64,000 nt of DNA from Impatiens glandulifera (GCF_907164915.1 NC_061867.1:62001-126000), one strand, 5' to 3'; counted from the stretch's first letter, positions 47,707 through 60,835 are shown. Program-made: numbers and translations. Notes: a model not told the origin generated them from the sequence alone.

Positions 47707-50700
47707 TTAAAACATAGTTTCATCCAAACAGGAGGGAGTAGGAGCAAGTTTCTCATCTTTCTTTCTCCAGGTAGTATCCATTTTCTCCTCCACCCCAGCT
47801 TCTTGAAGCAAATTCACAACCCTTCGCATAGAAGGCCGATTCATTGGAATATGGCTAGTGCATTGCAGCCCAATGCCAAGGACACTACATATTTGTGCCT
47901 TCAATGCAGTACAGCCAAATAGTGGAGGGTCCACCACGTAATCAATCCCCTTCTCGTTCAAAGTTGACCGCACCCATGTAGTTAGATCCTTCTCTCCCAA
48001 CTCTGGATCAGTCGGTCTTTTCCCAGTCACTAGTTCTAGAATTACTACCCCAAAACTGTAAGTATCACTCTTTTCATTCACCCGGAGTGTATATGCATAT
48101 TCTGTGCCGCCCAATTCATTTGAAATAACAGACTTATTAGTCTATTAATTAATTAATTAACTAGTTCATTCATTCATTGATAAAACAAAGAGAGATAAAT
48201 AAATACCTGGGGCAATGTAACCACATGAGCCCGCAACCACGGACATGGACTTTGGCTCCATCTTAACTGCCTTCGCTACTCCAAAATCAGCTAATTTGGC
48301 TCTGAATTCCTCATCCACCAAAATATTGTTTAATTTAACATCTCTATGAACAATTGGAGGAACACAATCATGATGCAAATAAGAAAGGCCCTCAGCAGCA
48401 TCCAAGGCTATTCTGTACCGTATACCCCAATCTAGACATTGTTTCTTTATACCATACAGCATATCACCCACACTCCCATTTTTCATGTACTCGAATACTA
48501 GAAGTTTGTAGTCACCACCCCCAACCCAATTGTTGCAAGAACACCACATCTTTATAATATTCTTGTGTCGAATCATTCCCAAGACTTCTTCTTCAATGTT
48601 CAATCCACCATCTTCACTTTTCGATTCTACCAACAATTTCTTCACGGCAACTACTTTGTCATTTCTTAGTGTGGCCTTGTACACCGTACTCGAACCACCA
48701 CTTCCAATTATATTATCATCCTTAAGGCACTCAAGGATTTCGTCTTCGCAAAAGTCCAATTTGTGATATAAGTTCCATTTCAATACAGACGTATCTTTCC
48801 TAGCATTTCTCAAATTCCAGATCTTCCAGAAAAAACAGATAATCCCAAAGGAAATAACCACGGAGAATACTATGAAAATCAATCTAAGAAACCAAAAGTA
48901 ACCCAGGGAGGATTTCAATTTGGCCTTGACATGGTGAATAGACAATTTTGGGTTTCCAAGAAAGCTGTCTTTATAAGCACCACCACTATATAGAGGAGGG
49001 ATGTCACCAGAAAGATCATTATACGATAGATTAAGAATGTTGAGCTGCAAATTTTGCAATTCAGGTGGTATTTCTCCCCAAAAGAGATTACTTGAAAGAT
49101 CAAGATAGTCTAGGGCTGGCAAACTTCCAATTTCCTTGGGAATTTGGTCAGATAAAGAATTATTTGACAACTTAAGCTCGTTAAGCTGCTTCAATTCTTG
49201 AATTCCCACAAGAATCTTCCCTGAAAGGTTATTATTACTGAGATCAAGGCGTACCAACTTACTTAACTCTGTAAACTCATCAGGAATAGACCCAATAAAG
49301 AGATTATCATTAGCCTCAAACACAATCAATTTGTTTAATGAACCAATTCCTCTAGGTATTCTCCCTGAGAACTGATTCTTTGAAATCTTAATAGATTTAA
49401 GGTTTAATGCCCGAGATATCATATCAGAAATGTTACCAGAAAACAAATTGTCAGCTATATCAAGCAGATTAACATTGGGCAGTCCCCAAAACTCGACCGG
49501 AAGTTCACCAGATAATTTATTGCCAGCTAACCTGATTCGGGCCAGGGTTCGACAATTCTTCAGAGAATCTGGGATGCTACCAGAAAAAGAGTTGTATATG
49601 ACACAAAGTTGTTCCAAAACGCCTTTATCGCATAAGCCAGGAGGAAGTTCGCCGGAGAAGTGATTCTCCGACACGTCTAGAATATTGAGGGGGGAGTTTC
49701 TTCCGAGTTGTCTTGGCAACCAGCCGTGAAGGTTATTGTTATAAAGTTTAAGCTCGTACAAGTTTGGAGAACGGGCAATGATGGGGGGCAACCTGCCAAC
49801 GAAACGACAGTTATAGAGGTTGAGAGACTGTAAAGGCAATGCGCACAAATCCTCAGGGATTCTTCCTGTAAGAGCATTGGAAGAAAGGTCGATTCGCCGT
49901 AGTGCTGTCATGTTGGACCATCCCACGGGGGGTAACTCTCCGGATAGAGAATTGTTATACAACTCCAACTGCACGAGATTGTTGAGTTGAAAGATGTCGG
50001 CAGGAATAGGTCCTGTCAAAAGGTTATTTGACAAGTCCATGTTGGTGAGTCGATTGAGACGGCCGAAACTAGGTGGAATAGGTCCGGAAATGCTGGAATA
50101 ACTGGCCCAAAAATATTCCAGGTTTGTTAAGTTGCCTAGTTCGGGCGGGAGTGGGCCCGATATGAGCGTGTTATAAGAGAGCTCGAGGCGTTTGAGTGTG
50201 GTGAGATTGGCAAGGGTAGAGGGAATGGGGCCATGGAGAAAATTATTCTTGAGGCTGAGTTCTTGGAGGCGGGAGAATCTGCCGAAGGTGGATGGAATAG
50301 GACCGGAAAAGGAGTTTTCGTTGAGATAAAGATTTGTAAGGTTGGGGATGTCGGGCAAGGTGTCGGGGATGGGCCCGGTAAAGAGGTTCAGGGAAAGATT
50401 GAGATAAAGGAGATTCCGACAGAGAGAAATGGTAGGAGGAAGAGTTGAATTGATGGAGTTGTCGGCCAAAGATAAGGAAGAGAGAGAGGGGAGACGGCAA
50501 AGGATGGAGGGGAAGGGCCCGGCAAGGCCGGCACTGGGAAGAAATATGGACTTGACAGAAAAAGTGGAGCTGTCGCAAGTTACACCAGACCAGTTACACG
50601 GAAAGGCATCTCCTCCTCCTCCTCGAGAGTCCCAATCGGAGAGTGCACCGTTCGGGTCGGAAAATGCGAGCTTAGCTTCTTGCAGGTAGAGCCCTTCCTG

Positions 50701-50775
50701 GTTCAAGGACAACGACGACCACGACCACGAGCCCATAAACAGAAGAAAAAACAAGTAAACACTACTACTTGACAT
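47707..50775 (-). CDS. HSL1: LRR receptor-like kinase, HSL1 type (copy 1)
   Basis: A plasma-membrane receptor kinase of the HAESA/HSL group (LRR XI), whose members bind small secreted peptides (IDA, CLE9/10). Two exons, 50775-48207 and 48101-47707, give 987 residues, near the 996 of Arabidopsis HSL1. It has a signal peptide (1-23), an N-cap with LNQEGLYLQEAKLAFSDPN and a Cys pair, about twenty LRRs of the LxxLxLSxNxLSGxIP type, and a membrane segment (about 623-648, FLRLIFIVFSVVISFGIICF). The kinase has AVKKLL, HRDVKLNN, ADFGVAK and APEYAYTLRVNEKSDTYSFG, the last spanning the exon junction. The P-loop reads GSGGSSTVYK, with Ser replacing the third Gly; activity is likely reduced or altered, not excluded. 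TATA-like TATATATATATA lies about 80 bp upstream. Read through the intron, the frame stops at once. Confidence 0.92.
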
Positions 50776-51178
50776 TGTTCTCGTGAGTAAGTAAAACTGA
50801 AACAGATTAATTTCTCTTTACTCATTTAAATAAATACACACCACAGCATATATATATATATAGCAGGGGAAACGTGTTTGCTTTTTTTATGAAACGAGTA
50901 AGAAGAGCAATATTATTTATTTATTTATTGCATTTAGAAAAAAAAAATTTAACAATAATAACAATTCAATTAACAAAGTGTGTGGGTCCCACTCAACTCA
51001 GATTGGCCTTTGATTTGATTTTTGGAGATTGGAGATTTTTTCATTAACTAATTAATAGCAAACCAAATTATGGAACTAAACTCATATGTGTGTAGTGGTA
51101 ATACTAGTAGGTACTAGGTAGTCAAACATTTTTTGAAACTGTATTGAGCTAATTAATATAGGTGAATATCATCAACTC

Positions 51179-51213
<35 letters not shown>

Positions 51214-51905
51214 GCACCAAAACTATTAATATCAACTCACATCCCAACAACAATAGTTACAATTAATACTTTAAAAAATCAAACGTTGTCAGTTGACTAA
51301 TTATATTTTGAAACTTGTAGAATTGTTTTTCACCGGCAGGAACAATTAATTAATTAGTTAATGACAATAACTTGGAATAAAATGTTATAATTTTCAAATT
51401 TTCAACATGTTTACTTACACTTTCATATTGGCGTGCTTTTGTATTCCTAGTGCATGGTAGAAGAAATAACATTTGAAGCACAAGAAGAAGATATGATTCG
51501 TGGATATGTCGTGTTTTTCGATTCCTTTTACATGTTTAATTTTCCTCTTTCTTTCTGAATACAATTGTTTAAATAACAGTAATATGGCTGCCTGATTAAA
51601 TAAGAAAAGAAAAATATTGTATTTCAAGTACAAATAAACGGCTTAGAAGTAAAGTCATTGGTAATTCTTTCTGAAACCTCAACAACACGTTCAACTATGA
51701 TAATCATGTCATATACTAAATATTTTAATAAAGTCATATTCTATTGAATCGATAATAGTAGCTAGCCAGAATTGAATTCAATCTTCATTTCATTTGGCAC
51801 AAAACAAAAATGATTTCTACAATGCATGAAATTTCAGCATTATAAATCATAAAGATGGAAAAAACAAAATAATCTAAGAGAGACAAGAACTAACCTTTCA
51901 AATTT

Positions 51906-52000
<95 letters not shown>

Positions 52001-52086
52001 GCTAGCACTTGAATTTGTTCAAACATTATTATTATTATTATTAATCCTTATACTACTAGTTGCATGATCCAAAATAGGGTGTAGGA
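50776..52086. other. spacer between the two HSL1-like genes
   Basis: Holds the promoter of copy 1 (TATA-like run at 50849-50863), short (TA)n at 51187-51211 and a long (TA)n at 51910-51998. ORFs such as 51415-51633 show no family resemblance. It otherwise looks featureless. Confidence 0.5.
51910..51998. repeat. (TA)n microsatellite, about 89 bp
   Basis: Uninterrupted alternating TA downstream of the second HSL1-like gene. Likely highly variable in length. Confidence 0.95.
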
Positions 52087-55000
52087 TCAAGTTTGCCATC
52101 TTTCTGTCTCCAGGTGGCCCCTGCCTGCTTCTTGAAGTAAATTCACTACACTTCTCATAGAAGGCCGATTCATCGGAATCTGACTAGTGCAAAGGAGCCC
52201 AATACCAATCACACTAAATATTTGTGCCTTCAATGCACAACATCCAAGCAGAGGAGGGTCCAACACGTAATCAAGCCCCTTCTCGTTCAACGTTGACCGC
52301 ACCCATGTACCTAGGTCCTTCTCACCCAGCTCTGGATCAATTGGTCTTTTCCCAGTCACTAGTTCTAGAATTACTACCCCAAAACTGTAAGTATCACTCT
52401 TTTCATTCACCCGGAGTGTATATGCATATTCTGCGCCGCCCAATTCATTCATTCATTCATTCATTTTAAATAACAGATCTATACTTATATATAACTTATT
52501 AGTCTGATTAATTAACCAACTAACTAATTCATTCATTCATAAATAAATAAATAAATAAATAAATACCTGGGGCAATGTAACCACATGAGCCAGCAATCAA
52601 GGACATAGACTTTGGCTCCATCTTAACCGCCTTAGCTACTCCAAAATCAGCTAATTTAGCTCTGAATTCTTCATCCAACAAAATATTGTTTGACTTAATA
52701 TCTCTATGAACAATTGGAGGAACACAATCGTGATGCAAATAGGAAAGCCCCTCAGCAACATCCAAGGCTATTTTGTACCTTATACCCCAATCTAGAATCT
52801 GCTTATTCCTACCATAAAGTACATCCCCCACACTCCCATTTCTCATGTACTCGAATACTAGAAGCTTGTATTCGCCCACACCTGCATTGCAAGAACACCA
52901 CATCTTTACTATATTCTTGTGTCTAATCCTTCTTCCCAGCAACTCTTCTTCAATGCTCAATCCAACGGAGTCTTCACTTTTTGATTCTACCAACAGTTTC
53001 TTCACAGCAACTACGTGCCCATTTCTTAGTGTGGCCTTGTAAACCTTACCAGAACCACCACTTCCAATTATATTATCATCTCTGACCCACTCAAGGATTT
53101 CGTTTTCGCAAAAATCCAATTTGTGATATAAGCTCCATTTCACAACTGACGTCTCTATCCTCCTCCTAGTTTTTCTCAACTTCAACATCTTCCAGAAGAA
53201 GCACATAATCCCAAATGAAAGGATCGCAGCAGCAGCAGCTGCTGCTAATATGATAAGAAACCAAAAGTATATAGAGGAGGCCTTTCCTTGGTGAATACAC
53301 AAATCCGGGTTTCCAAGAAAACTGTCTTTAAAAGCATCATTAGTATATAGAGGAGGGATGCCACCAGAAAGATCATTATAAGACAGATTGAGTATGTTGA
53401 GCTGCAAGTTTTGCAATTCAAGTGGGATTTCTCCCCAAAAACGATTACTTGAAAGATCAAGATAGTCTAGCGCCGACAAACTTCCAATTTCCTTGGGAAT
53501 TTTGCCAGATAAAGAATTATTTGACAATATAAGCTCGTTAAGTTGCTTCAGCTGTTGAATTCTCGCATGAATCTCCCCTGAAAGCTTATTATTCCTGAGA
53601 TCAAGCCTTACTAGGTTACTTAACTCTGTAATCTCATCAGGAATAGACCCACTAAAGGAATTATCATTAGCCTCAAACACAACCAATTTGTTTAATGAAG
53701 CAATTCCTCTGGGTATACTCCCTGAGAAGTGATTACTTGAGACCTTAAAATATGTCAGGTTTAATGCACTAGATATCATATCAGAAATGCTACCCGAAAA
53801 TAAGTTGTCGCCCACATCAAGAAGATTGACGTTAGGCAGTCCCCATAACTCGGCTGGAAGTTGACCAGAAAACTGATTACTAGCCAACCTGATTCGGGCT
53901 AGGGTTTGACAAGCTCCTAGAGAAGATGGAATGGTACCGGAGAAAGAGTTGTTTATGGCATAGAGTTGTTCTAAAACGCCTTTCTCGCATAAACCGGGGG
54001 GGAGTCGGCCTGAGAAGTGATTTTCCGAGACGTCGAGAATATTGAGTGGGGAGTTTCTTCCTAGTTGTCTAGGCAGGCGGCCGTGAAGGTTATTGCGAAA
54101 CAGTTTGAGCTCGTACAAGTTTGGAGAATGCGCTATGGTCCGGGGCAGGTGACCGACGAATTGGCAATTATAGAGGTTAAGAGACTGTAAAGGCAAGGCG
54201 CACAATTCTTGGGGAATCGTTCCACGAAAGCAATTAGAGGAGAGGTCTATTCGGCGAAGTGCCTTCATGTTGGACCATCCGAGGAGAGGTAACTCCCCGG
54301 CTAGCGAATTGTTATAGAGTTCCAATTCGACGAGATTGGTGAGTTGAAAGATGTCGGTAGGAATAGGTCCCGTCAAAAGATTATTTGACAAGTCGATGTT
54401 GGTGAGGCGTTTGAGACGGCCCAGAGTAGGTGGAATATGTCCAGAAATGCTGGAATAACTGGCCAAGAAATATTCCAAGTTTGTTAAATTGCCTAGTTGC
54501 GGCGGGAGTGGGGCGGAGGTAAAGATGTTATAAGAGAGGTCGAGGCGTTTGAGTGTGGTGATGTTGCCGAGGGTGGAGGGAATTGATCCGTTGAGCAAAT
54601 TATTGGTGAGATTGAGTAGTTGGAGGGTTGGGAAAGTGCCGAAAGTGGCGGGAATAGGACCGGAGAAAGAGTTTCCGTCGAGATGGAGATATTTAAGGTT
54701 GGGGATGTGGGGAAGAGTGTGGGGAATGGGGCCGGTAAACAAGTTTTGAGATAGATTGAGATAAAGGAGATTCCGGCAGGAAGAAATGGTGAGTGGAAGA
54801 ATAGAATTGATAGAGTTGTTGGCCAGAGATAGTGTAGAGAGATGAGGGAGACGACGACAAAGCAGGGAGGGGAAGGGGCCAGCAAGACCGGCACTGGGAA
54901 GACGTATAGAGTTGACTGTGGTGGTGTTGTTGTCGCAAGTTATGCCAAACCAATTACACGGATGGTCATCTCGCGAGTCCCAATCCAAGAGTGCTCTGTT

Positions 55001-55159
55001 GGGGTCGGAAAGAGAGAGCTTAACTCTTTGCAGGTAGAGCCCTTCCTGGTTCAGTGAGACGACACCTAGAAACGGAACGACGACAACAACAATAACAACA
55101 ACAACAAGATGATAGTAGACACTAATTAACATTTTGTAATTAATTTGGTGGAGATTCAT
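52087..55159 (-). CDS. HSL1: LRR receptor-like kinase, HSL1 type (copy 2)
   Basis: Tandem paralogue of the gene at 47707-50775. Two exons, 55159-52567 and 52430-52087, give 978 residues from the first ATG. A second ATG at 55132 (MLISVYYHLVVVV) gives a cleaner signal peptide, and a TATA-like TTAAATATATTTAATT ends only a few bases before 55159, so the downstream start may be the real one. The order is the same: signal peptide, N-cap LNQEGLYLQRVKLSLSDPN, about twenty LRRs, membrane segment (about 628-656, with an eight-alanine run), kinase. The P-loop GSGGSGKVYK is canonical, and AVKKLL, HRDIKSNN, ADFGVAK and APEYAYTL are intact. The last residues (GRGHLETERWQT) differ from copy 1 because of an indel just after LLQEAG. 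Probably an active peptide receptor; ligand unknown. Confidence 0.92.
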
Positions 55160-55989
55160 GGAGATTTAAATATATTTAATTAGACATCATGAGCGAGCGA
55201 GCGAGCATACGTAGTAGTAGTAGGTAGTAGTAGGAAACCACAAACGTGTTTCTTTTTTCGGAGATTATACCATACTTACTTACTAGTTACTTACTTACTA
55301 AGCGGTCGGAGAAGAGAGAATGAGGGAATTAAGAAGGGGTGCGTGTAGAAGAAGAAGAAGAGGAGGAAGGTGTACGTACACAATTCAAATGAAAAAAAAA
55401 GAGCGGGTTCACTATACAGCCATATTGGTGTACATTTTTAGTAAATCCGAATTAGGAATACAACTTACATGGATGGAGGAGGGGAGAATTTTTTTAGAAG
55501 TTGAATTATTATTTCAATTCTCAAATGAAATAATAATAATAATAATAATATATTATAGCATATTTCTTGCTTAATTGGGCTAAATTTATGCTTATTCATG
55601 TCATTATTAATTAAGGCTCTATTTTGACAACATTAATATTGTTAAATGGATACGTGGATGCAAATATTTTCACCTAATTTCTAAACCTTCTTATCCTAGC
55701 TAGCTAGATTTGTCAACAATATTATGAATAAAATCACAATTTTCATAATTTTTGTCATTTTATTTATTTATTTATGAGACATACAATTTGACCATATATT
55801 ATAATTTATAATGTTTAAACATTCCATGTATATATATTTCTAGAACTAATAAATAATTTAACTAACAAACCCATATGGGTCTCAAGAATAAAAAAGAAGT
55901 GTCTAAATACTAAAAGTCTACCTACCCAATTTATTTATAGATAAATATTTTGTAATATATGAAATCAAAATAATTAAAAATAATATAAA
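55160..55989. other. promoter side of copy 2 and AT-rich spacer
   Basis: Includes GAGCGAGCGAGCGAGC (55191-55206) and GTAGTAGTAGTAG runs. The ORF at 55320-55574 is arginine/glutamate repeat and not convincing. From about 55550 the DNA is AT-rich without features. Confidence 0.4.
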
Positions 55990-56984
55990 ATATCAAAGTC
56001 TAATAAATTAATTAATTAATTATTGTAAGAATTAAATCATAATTAATTAAGGATAATTGTCAAAGAAAATAAATAAAATAATTTGGAATAAATGTTATAT
56101 CCATTTTGTCTCATATTAATTTTAGAAAAATCAAATGGATTAAAATAAATAATATAGGATAAATGTTGTATCCATTTTATCTCATATAAATTATTTATTT
56201 AACCCAAAAATATACAAAATAATAATAATAATAGCAAAATATATTTCATATTTATTTTAAATATGTTGTGTATTTTAAAGATTTAAAAATGAAGTCAAAA
56301 TGGTGAATGAAAAATTATTTTCAAACAAACCCTTAAGGTTAAGTAAAAAAATATATCAGTAATCGGGTGTAGTCGAACTCTAGAAGAAGCGCTGCAGCAA
56401 AACCCACAGCCTTTGGATAGGCATTGGATCCTCATCCAACGCCCAAGAGTTGCCCGCATCGCCCGCTGCAACAGAAGAAGAAACGTACGTGAAGCAGCGA
56501 ATCACTAAACGGCTACTTCAACATCGTCTCCTTCAACGCAAAAACACCCGCGCGTTGACAGAATGCAGACGGAATGCTCAGCAATTGCGTGTGCATCCAA
56601 AAACGACGTTGTTTTGGCACTCCTTCGACGCTCAAACGTAGAAGCCCAAAACGACGTCATTTCACCCTACATCTTTGTCTTCGTCTTCCTCGACACTAGA
56701 CGGATAAGAACAACAACCATCTTTAATTTTTCAAAAATGAAACTCTGTCATTTCTTGATCGTTTGACCTAATTTAAAAAGTGAAATGATCACCCTACTTC
56801 GGTGATCATTTCCCCTAAGCCTACAATCATAATCATAACATACACCGTCAACTAGTTAGAAAATAGTCAAAACGTCATTATGACCGTTTGACTCAATGAA
56901 GCCCATTTGCTTCTCAAACTAACTTCAAGAGGCTATAAGTAGCTTTCCTAGATTGATCCGAGGCCAAGGGATCAACTCCGCCAT

Positions 56985-58791
56985 GTTCGAAAGAATTATC
57001 CATACATCTTTCACCCATTCTGTGAGGTAGAGGAGGTAATACATTTATGCTTTGCTGACGATTTGTTCATTATAGCGCACGCAGACGTTGATTCCATTAA
57101 AACTATTAGGGCTGCACTAACGTTCTTTTCTGAGGTAACATGTTTAACTATTAATGAAAGCAAAAGTGTGGCATTTTATGGAGGCGTGAAGGATGAAACA
57201 AAGCAGAACATCTTCAACATCATGGGCATCAAGGAAGACAACTTTCCCATAAGGTACTTAAGAATTCCATTAACGACGAAGCATATCGAGATCTCACACT
57301 ACAATCCGCTGATTGAAAAGGTAAAAAACATGATATCTGGCTGGGCAGCGAAAAAACTTTCTTATGCAGGGAGGATCGAACTTATCAAAACTGTGGTTAT
57401 GAGCATAGTTGTCTATTGGGCGCAGCAAATGGTCATTCCGAAGAAGGTAATGAAGGAACTCGACACGCTGATGAGAAACTTTATTTGAGGTAGTAGTGGA
57501 AGAGGAGGAAAGAAAGTCAAATGGACCGCTCTTTGCAAACCGAAGGACGAGGGAGGCATCGACTTGAAAAACTGTATCGAGTGGAACAAGGCTCTAACCT
57601 TTAAGCATCTGTGGGTTTTGGAGCGCAATCAGGAGTCACTATGAATCAAATGGGTGCATACGAGGTTTATGAAACACGAAACCAGCATCTGGACCTGCAA
57701 AATTCACGAAGGTATGAGCTGGTCTCTGAAAAAGATTCTTAAACTAAGAAGCGATATTGCAGATCTTTATGACATCCGACTAGGGGACGGGAAATGCACT
57801 TTATTCTGGTACAACCCTTGGTTTGAAAATCAGCCTATCATTGACAAGGAGGAGTTTCAAAATACTCGTATCAGAAGGGATTACGCAAAAGCGAAAATCA
57901 GAGACATCAAAGACGGGAATTGGAACTTGCTCTTGAGAAGAATTCCAGAAGGAAAGAGGATACTTGATCATATAAGTAACATACAACTACACGACAGACC
58001 GGATATTCATGAATGAAAAGCTGAGGACAATGGGAAGTTGGTATTGAAGAAAATATGGGAGGTAATCCGGGAAAAAGCGTAGAAAGTAGAATGGGCTCCT
58101 CTTGTATAGTCAACGAAGATTATCCCTTGACACTAGTTCATTCTATGGTTCGCCTTCTGGGAAAGACTTAACACTTGTGATCGTATCAGTAAATATATGA
58201 GCATCCCGGACGCGAGCTGTCTTCTATGCATAGGAAATGAAGAAACCATAGATCACCTATTCGGGAGCTGTTGTATTACTTCAGAACTTTGGGACAGATT
58301 CTATAAAAGCCTAGAGCTGATCAGTTTCCCGAGCGAATGAAATGAAATCAAAGAAGCAGCACTACTCAAAGCCAAGAGAAATAGATTTGCAACAAGCGTG
58401 TTCAAGTGCGGCTTTAAAGTAGTGGTGTATAACATTTGACAAGAACGGAATGCAAGTGTATATGACAGAACCCGCAGGAGCATTGACGAGTTATGGAAAG
58501 ATATTGTATCGGATTGCAGTGCCCTCGCGGGAACGTGGAGAAGAATTCCAAGCACGGAGCAGAACTGGAATATCTGCAAGAACTGGAATTTACCGTTTCT
58601 TAAACTCACTAGAATTGAAAGCAATGTAAACAGATAATTCATTTACGTTTTTAACTTTTTAGCTTTTATTCAGAATGTTACGACTTCAAAATCATTCTAG
58701 GTCTGTCTAGAATGATCTCTTAAACTCGCGGTTTTTTTCTCGTTTTGGGAATTTTTAATGAAATGACGCTAAGTCGTTTTTCCCAAAAAAA
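56985..58791 (+). mobile_element. 5'-truncated L1-type LINE
   Basis: An 1807-bp insertion in repeat copy A with an exact 11-bp duplication AACTCCGCCAT (56974-56984 and 58792-58802) and a 3' A-rich end (TTTTTCCCAAAAAAAA). It encodes only the end of ORF2. The 3' part ends AATGAAATGACGCTAAGTCG, shared with the LINE copy at 15173-17700. Truncation at the 5' end, target duplication and A-tail are the normal products of target-primed reverse transcription. Confidence 0.92.
57000..58640 (+). pseudogene. LINE ORF2 C-terminal part (RT end and zf-RVT)
   Basis: It begins inside reverse transcriptase, just before the catalytic LCFADDLFII block (57048-57077). It continues with INESKSVAFYGG, YLRIPLTTKHI, MISGWAAKKLSYAGR and WTALCKPKDEGGIDLKN. 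The zf-RVT zinc-binding region CDRISKYMSIPDASCLLCIG then follows with ETIDHLFGSC, and LWKDIVSDCSALAGTWRRI near the end. It stops at 58635. In-frame stops (57486-57488, 57642, 58014) and the missing endonuclease and RT fingers make it inactive. Confidence 0.9.
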
Positions 58792-59459
58792 AACTCCGCC
58801 ATTATTTTCATAAATCTGTCATTAAAGCTTAAAGCTTTCTCGAATTTCAGAAATTCTGTATAAGGCCCTAAGGTTTGGATCCAGACATCCCTAAAGATTC
58901 CCTAAGGTCTAAGGAGTATTTTTCAATCCTTGGTAAATTTCCAACCATCCTTTAATTCAACCTTTCAGTTTGAAATTGAAATTTTTATATTTAAGTTGTT
59001 ATAAGTTTGTATAATGTATTGTTGTGCTTAAACGTTTTTTTTATTAAATGAATCATTTTAAAAAACAATAATAAATAAGTTTGCATAATGTCTGGATGTT
59101 GAATTTTTTGATTGGAAAACGATTATATAATCATTTACAAGCTTTCTGTTGAAGCCAAACCCGATTAATCGATCTAAATAGAAACCCCAAATTAAAAATT
59201 AAAAAATTCAAAGTCGGGTTTTTTGTTTTTGATCTATCAACAACCCATAAAACTTCCCAACATGTTTCTAATGATGTTGGGAACCTATTTGGATCATGTT
59301 TGATCTATCCCGGTCATGTTTGATCAAAATCAAAATTTTCATAAAATTTGAAAATTTCAAGTTCTTGAATTGGTCAAAACTGTAATCACTAAAAATCTAC
59401 ACACCAATTTATAAAATTAAAAAATTTATTTTGATTTATTTTTGAATAAATAAAATCTA

Positions 59460-60835
59460 AATAGTTAATCAAATGGACAAAATCCAATTAAAAACAATTA
59501 ATTAGACTAATTATCGTGATAATTAAAGGCTATTTAATTAAGAAAAATGGTCAAAATAATAAAAATAAAATTATTTAGGGTAAATGTTGTACTCATTTAT
59601 CTTTTAAAATAATTTTAGAAAAAATCAGGGATTAAAATAAATAATTTAAGATGAAATGAGGTATCCATTTCATCCTCCAAAATTATTTATTTAACCTTAA
59701 AATATACAAACAAAAAAATATTGGTAAAATATTTGCCATATTTATTTTAATATTTTGTGTATTTAAAAATGATCAAAATTAAAACCAAAAAAGGTTGAAA
59801 AAAAAATAATTTCAAACAATCCCTTAAGGTTTAAAATAAAAAATAAAATTTATAATCGGGTGTAGCCGAAATTGGAAGATAAAGTTACAACCGCAACTGA
59901 AGTCATCGGATGAGCATCGGGTCTTCATTTGACGCTCCAGGCGTGCCCACGTAGCTCGTTGTAATAGAAGGAGCACGCGCTCGCGAGGCACCAGATCGAC
60001 TAACACCTATTAGCTAGATCGGTAACGGAATGCCTAGACGCAACGATGCTTGACGATCGTTGACGAAAAACCAAATGTGCGCAAAACAATGTCGTTTTGG
60101 CCTCCGATCGTCTTCCTCATCGCGACACCGCGAAGATAAGGATGAAGATCCGTCTTTGATTTTTCCTACTTGGAACTCAGCCGATAGCCCACATTTCCGT
60201 CTGATTCAAAAGCTAAAATGATCACCATATTTCAGTGATCATTTCTACTACTTCATAGGGGTGAGTCATCCCTATATCTCCAAGTGGGATCAAGAACAAT
60301 CAAAATGTCATTAATGATTTTTGGCTGATTCGATCCACTTTAAGCCTCCACTAACTTAGGGATGCTAAAAATACATCCTCTGAGTCATTCTGAAGCTAAG
60401 AAATCCAATTTATACCTTCAAATCACCATTGAAGCTCAAAGCTTCTAGATTTTTCAAAAATCCATTTAAAGCCTTAAAACTTGAATCTGAGCATTCCTAA
60501 AACTTTCATAAGAATCAAGGAGTGTTCTTCAATCCTTGGTAGGGTTCCAATCACCCTCTAATTCATATTTACAATTTGAATTTTAAATTTTTATATTTCA
60601 AATTGCATAAGCTTGTATATGATCATTTATGAACTTTTTGGATAGGATATAGACATTCAATTAACCTAAACCAGAAAAACAAAAATTTAAATTTTAAAAA
60701 TCAAAAAATTTATTTGATGTTCTTGAGCTAATTCTCTTGAATCACAACTCATAGAGCATCCAACACGATTGTAATAATGCTGGGTAACTGTTTGGATTAT
60801 GTTTGACAAAATCAAAATTTTCAAAATATACCCTA
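59460..60835. repeat. direct repeat copy B
   Basis: Second copy of the sequence at 55990-59400, without the LINE. Diverged but collinear. Right after it a SINE is inserted. No coding sequence. Confidence 0.7.

Larger units (their letters stand above)
55990..59400. repeat. direct repeat copy A, split by a LINE
   Basis: Matches copy B (59460-60835) in order: AAATAATTT..TAAATGTTRTATCCATTT, CCCTTAAGGTT, AATCGGGTGTAG.CGAA, ACGACGTTGTTTTGG / ATGTCGTTTTGGCC, AGTGATCATTTC, CAATCCTTGGTA and TTGGGAACCTATTTGGATCA. It is about 1.6 kb without the LINE 56985-58791. There is no protein-coding evidence; the frames at 56450-56766 are not conserved between copies. Possibly parts of a larger LTR-type element. 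Confidence 0.7.

Noticed and set aside
55320..55574. Arg-rich 84-codon ORF upstream of HSL1 copy 2
   Set aside because: Derived from GAAGAAGAAG and CGTA repeats; no signs of a gene.
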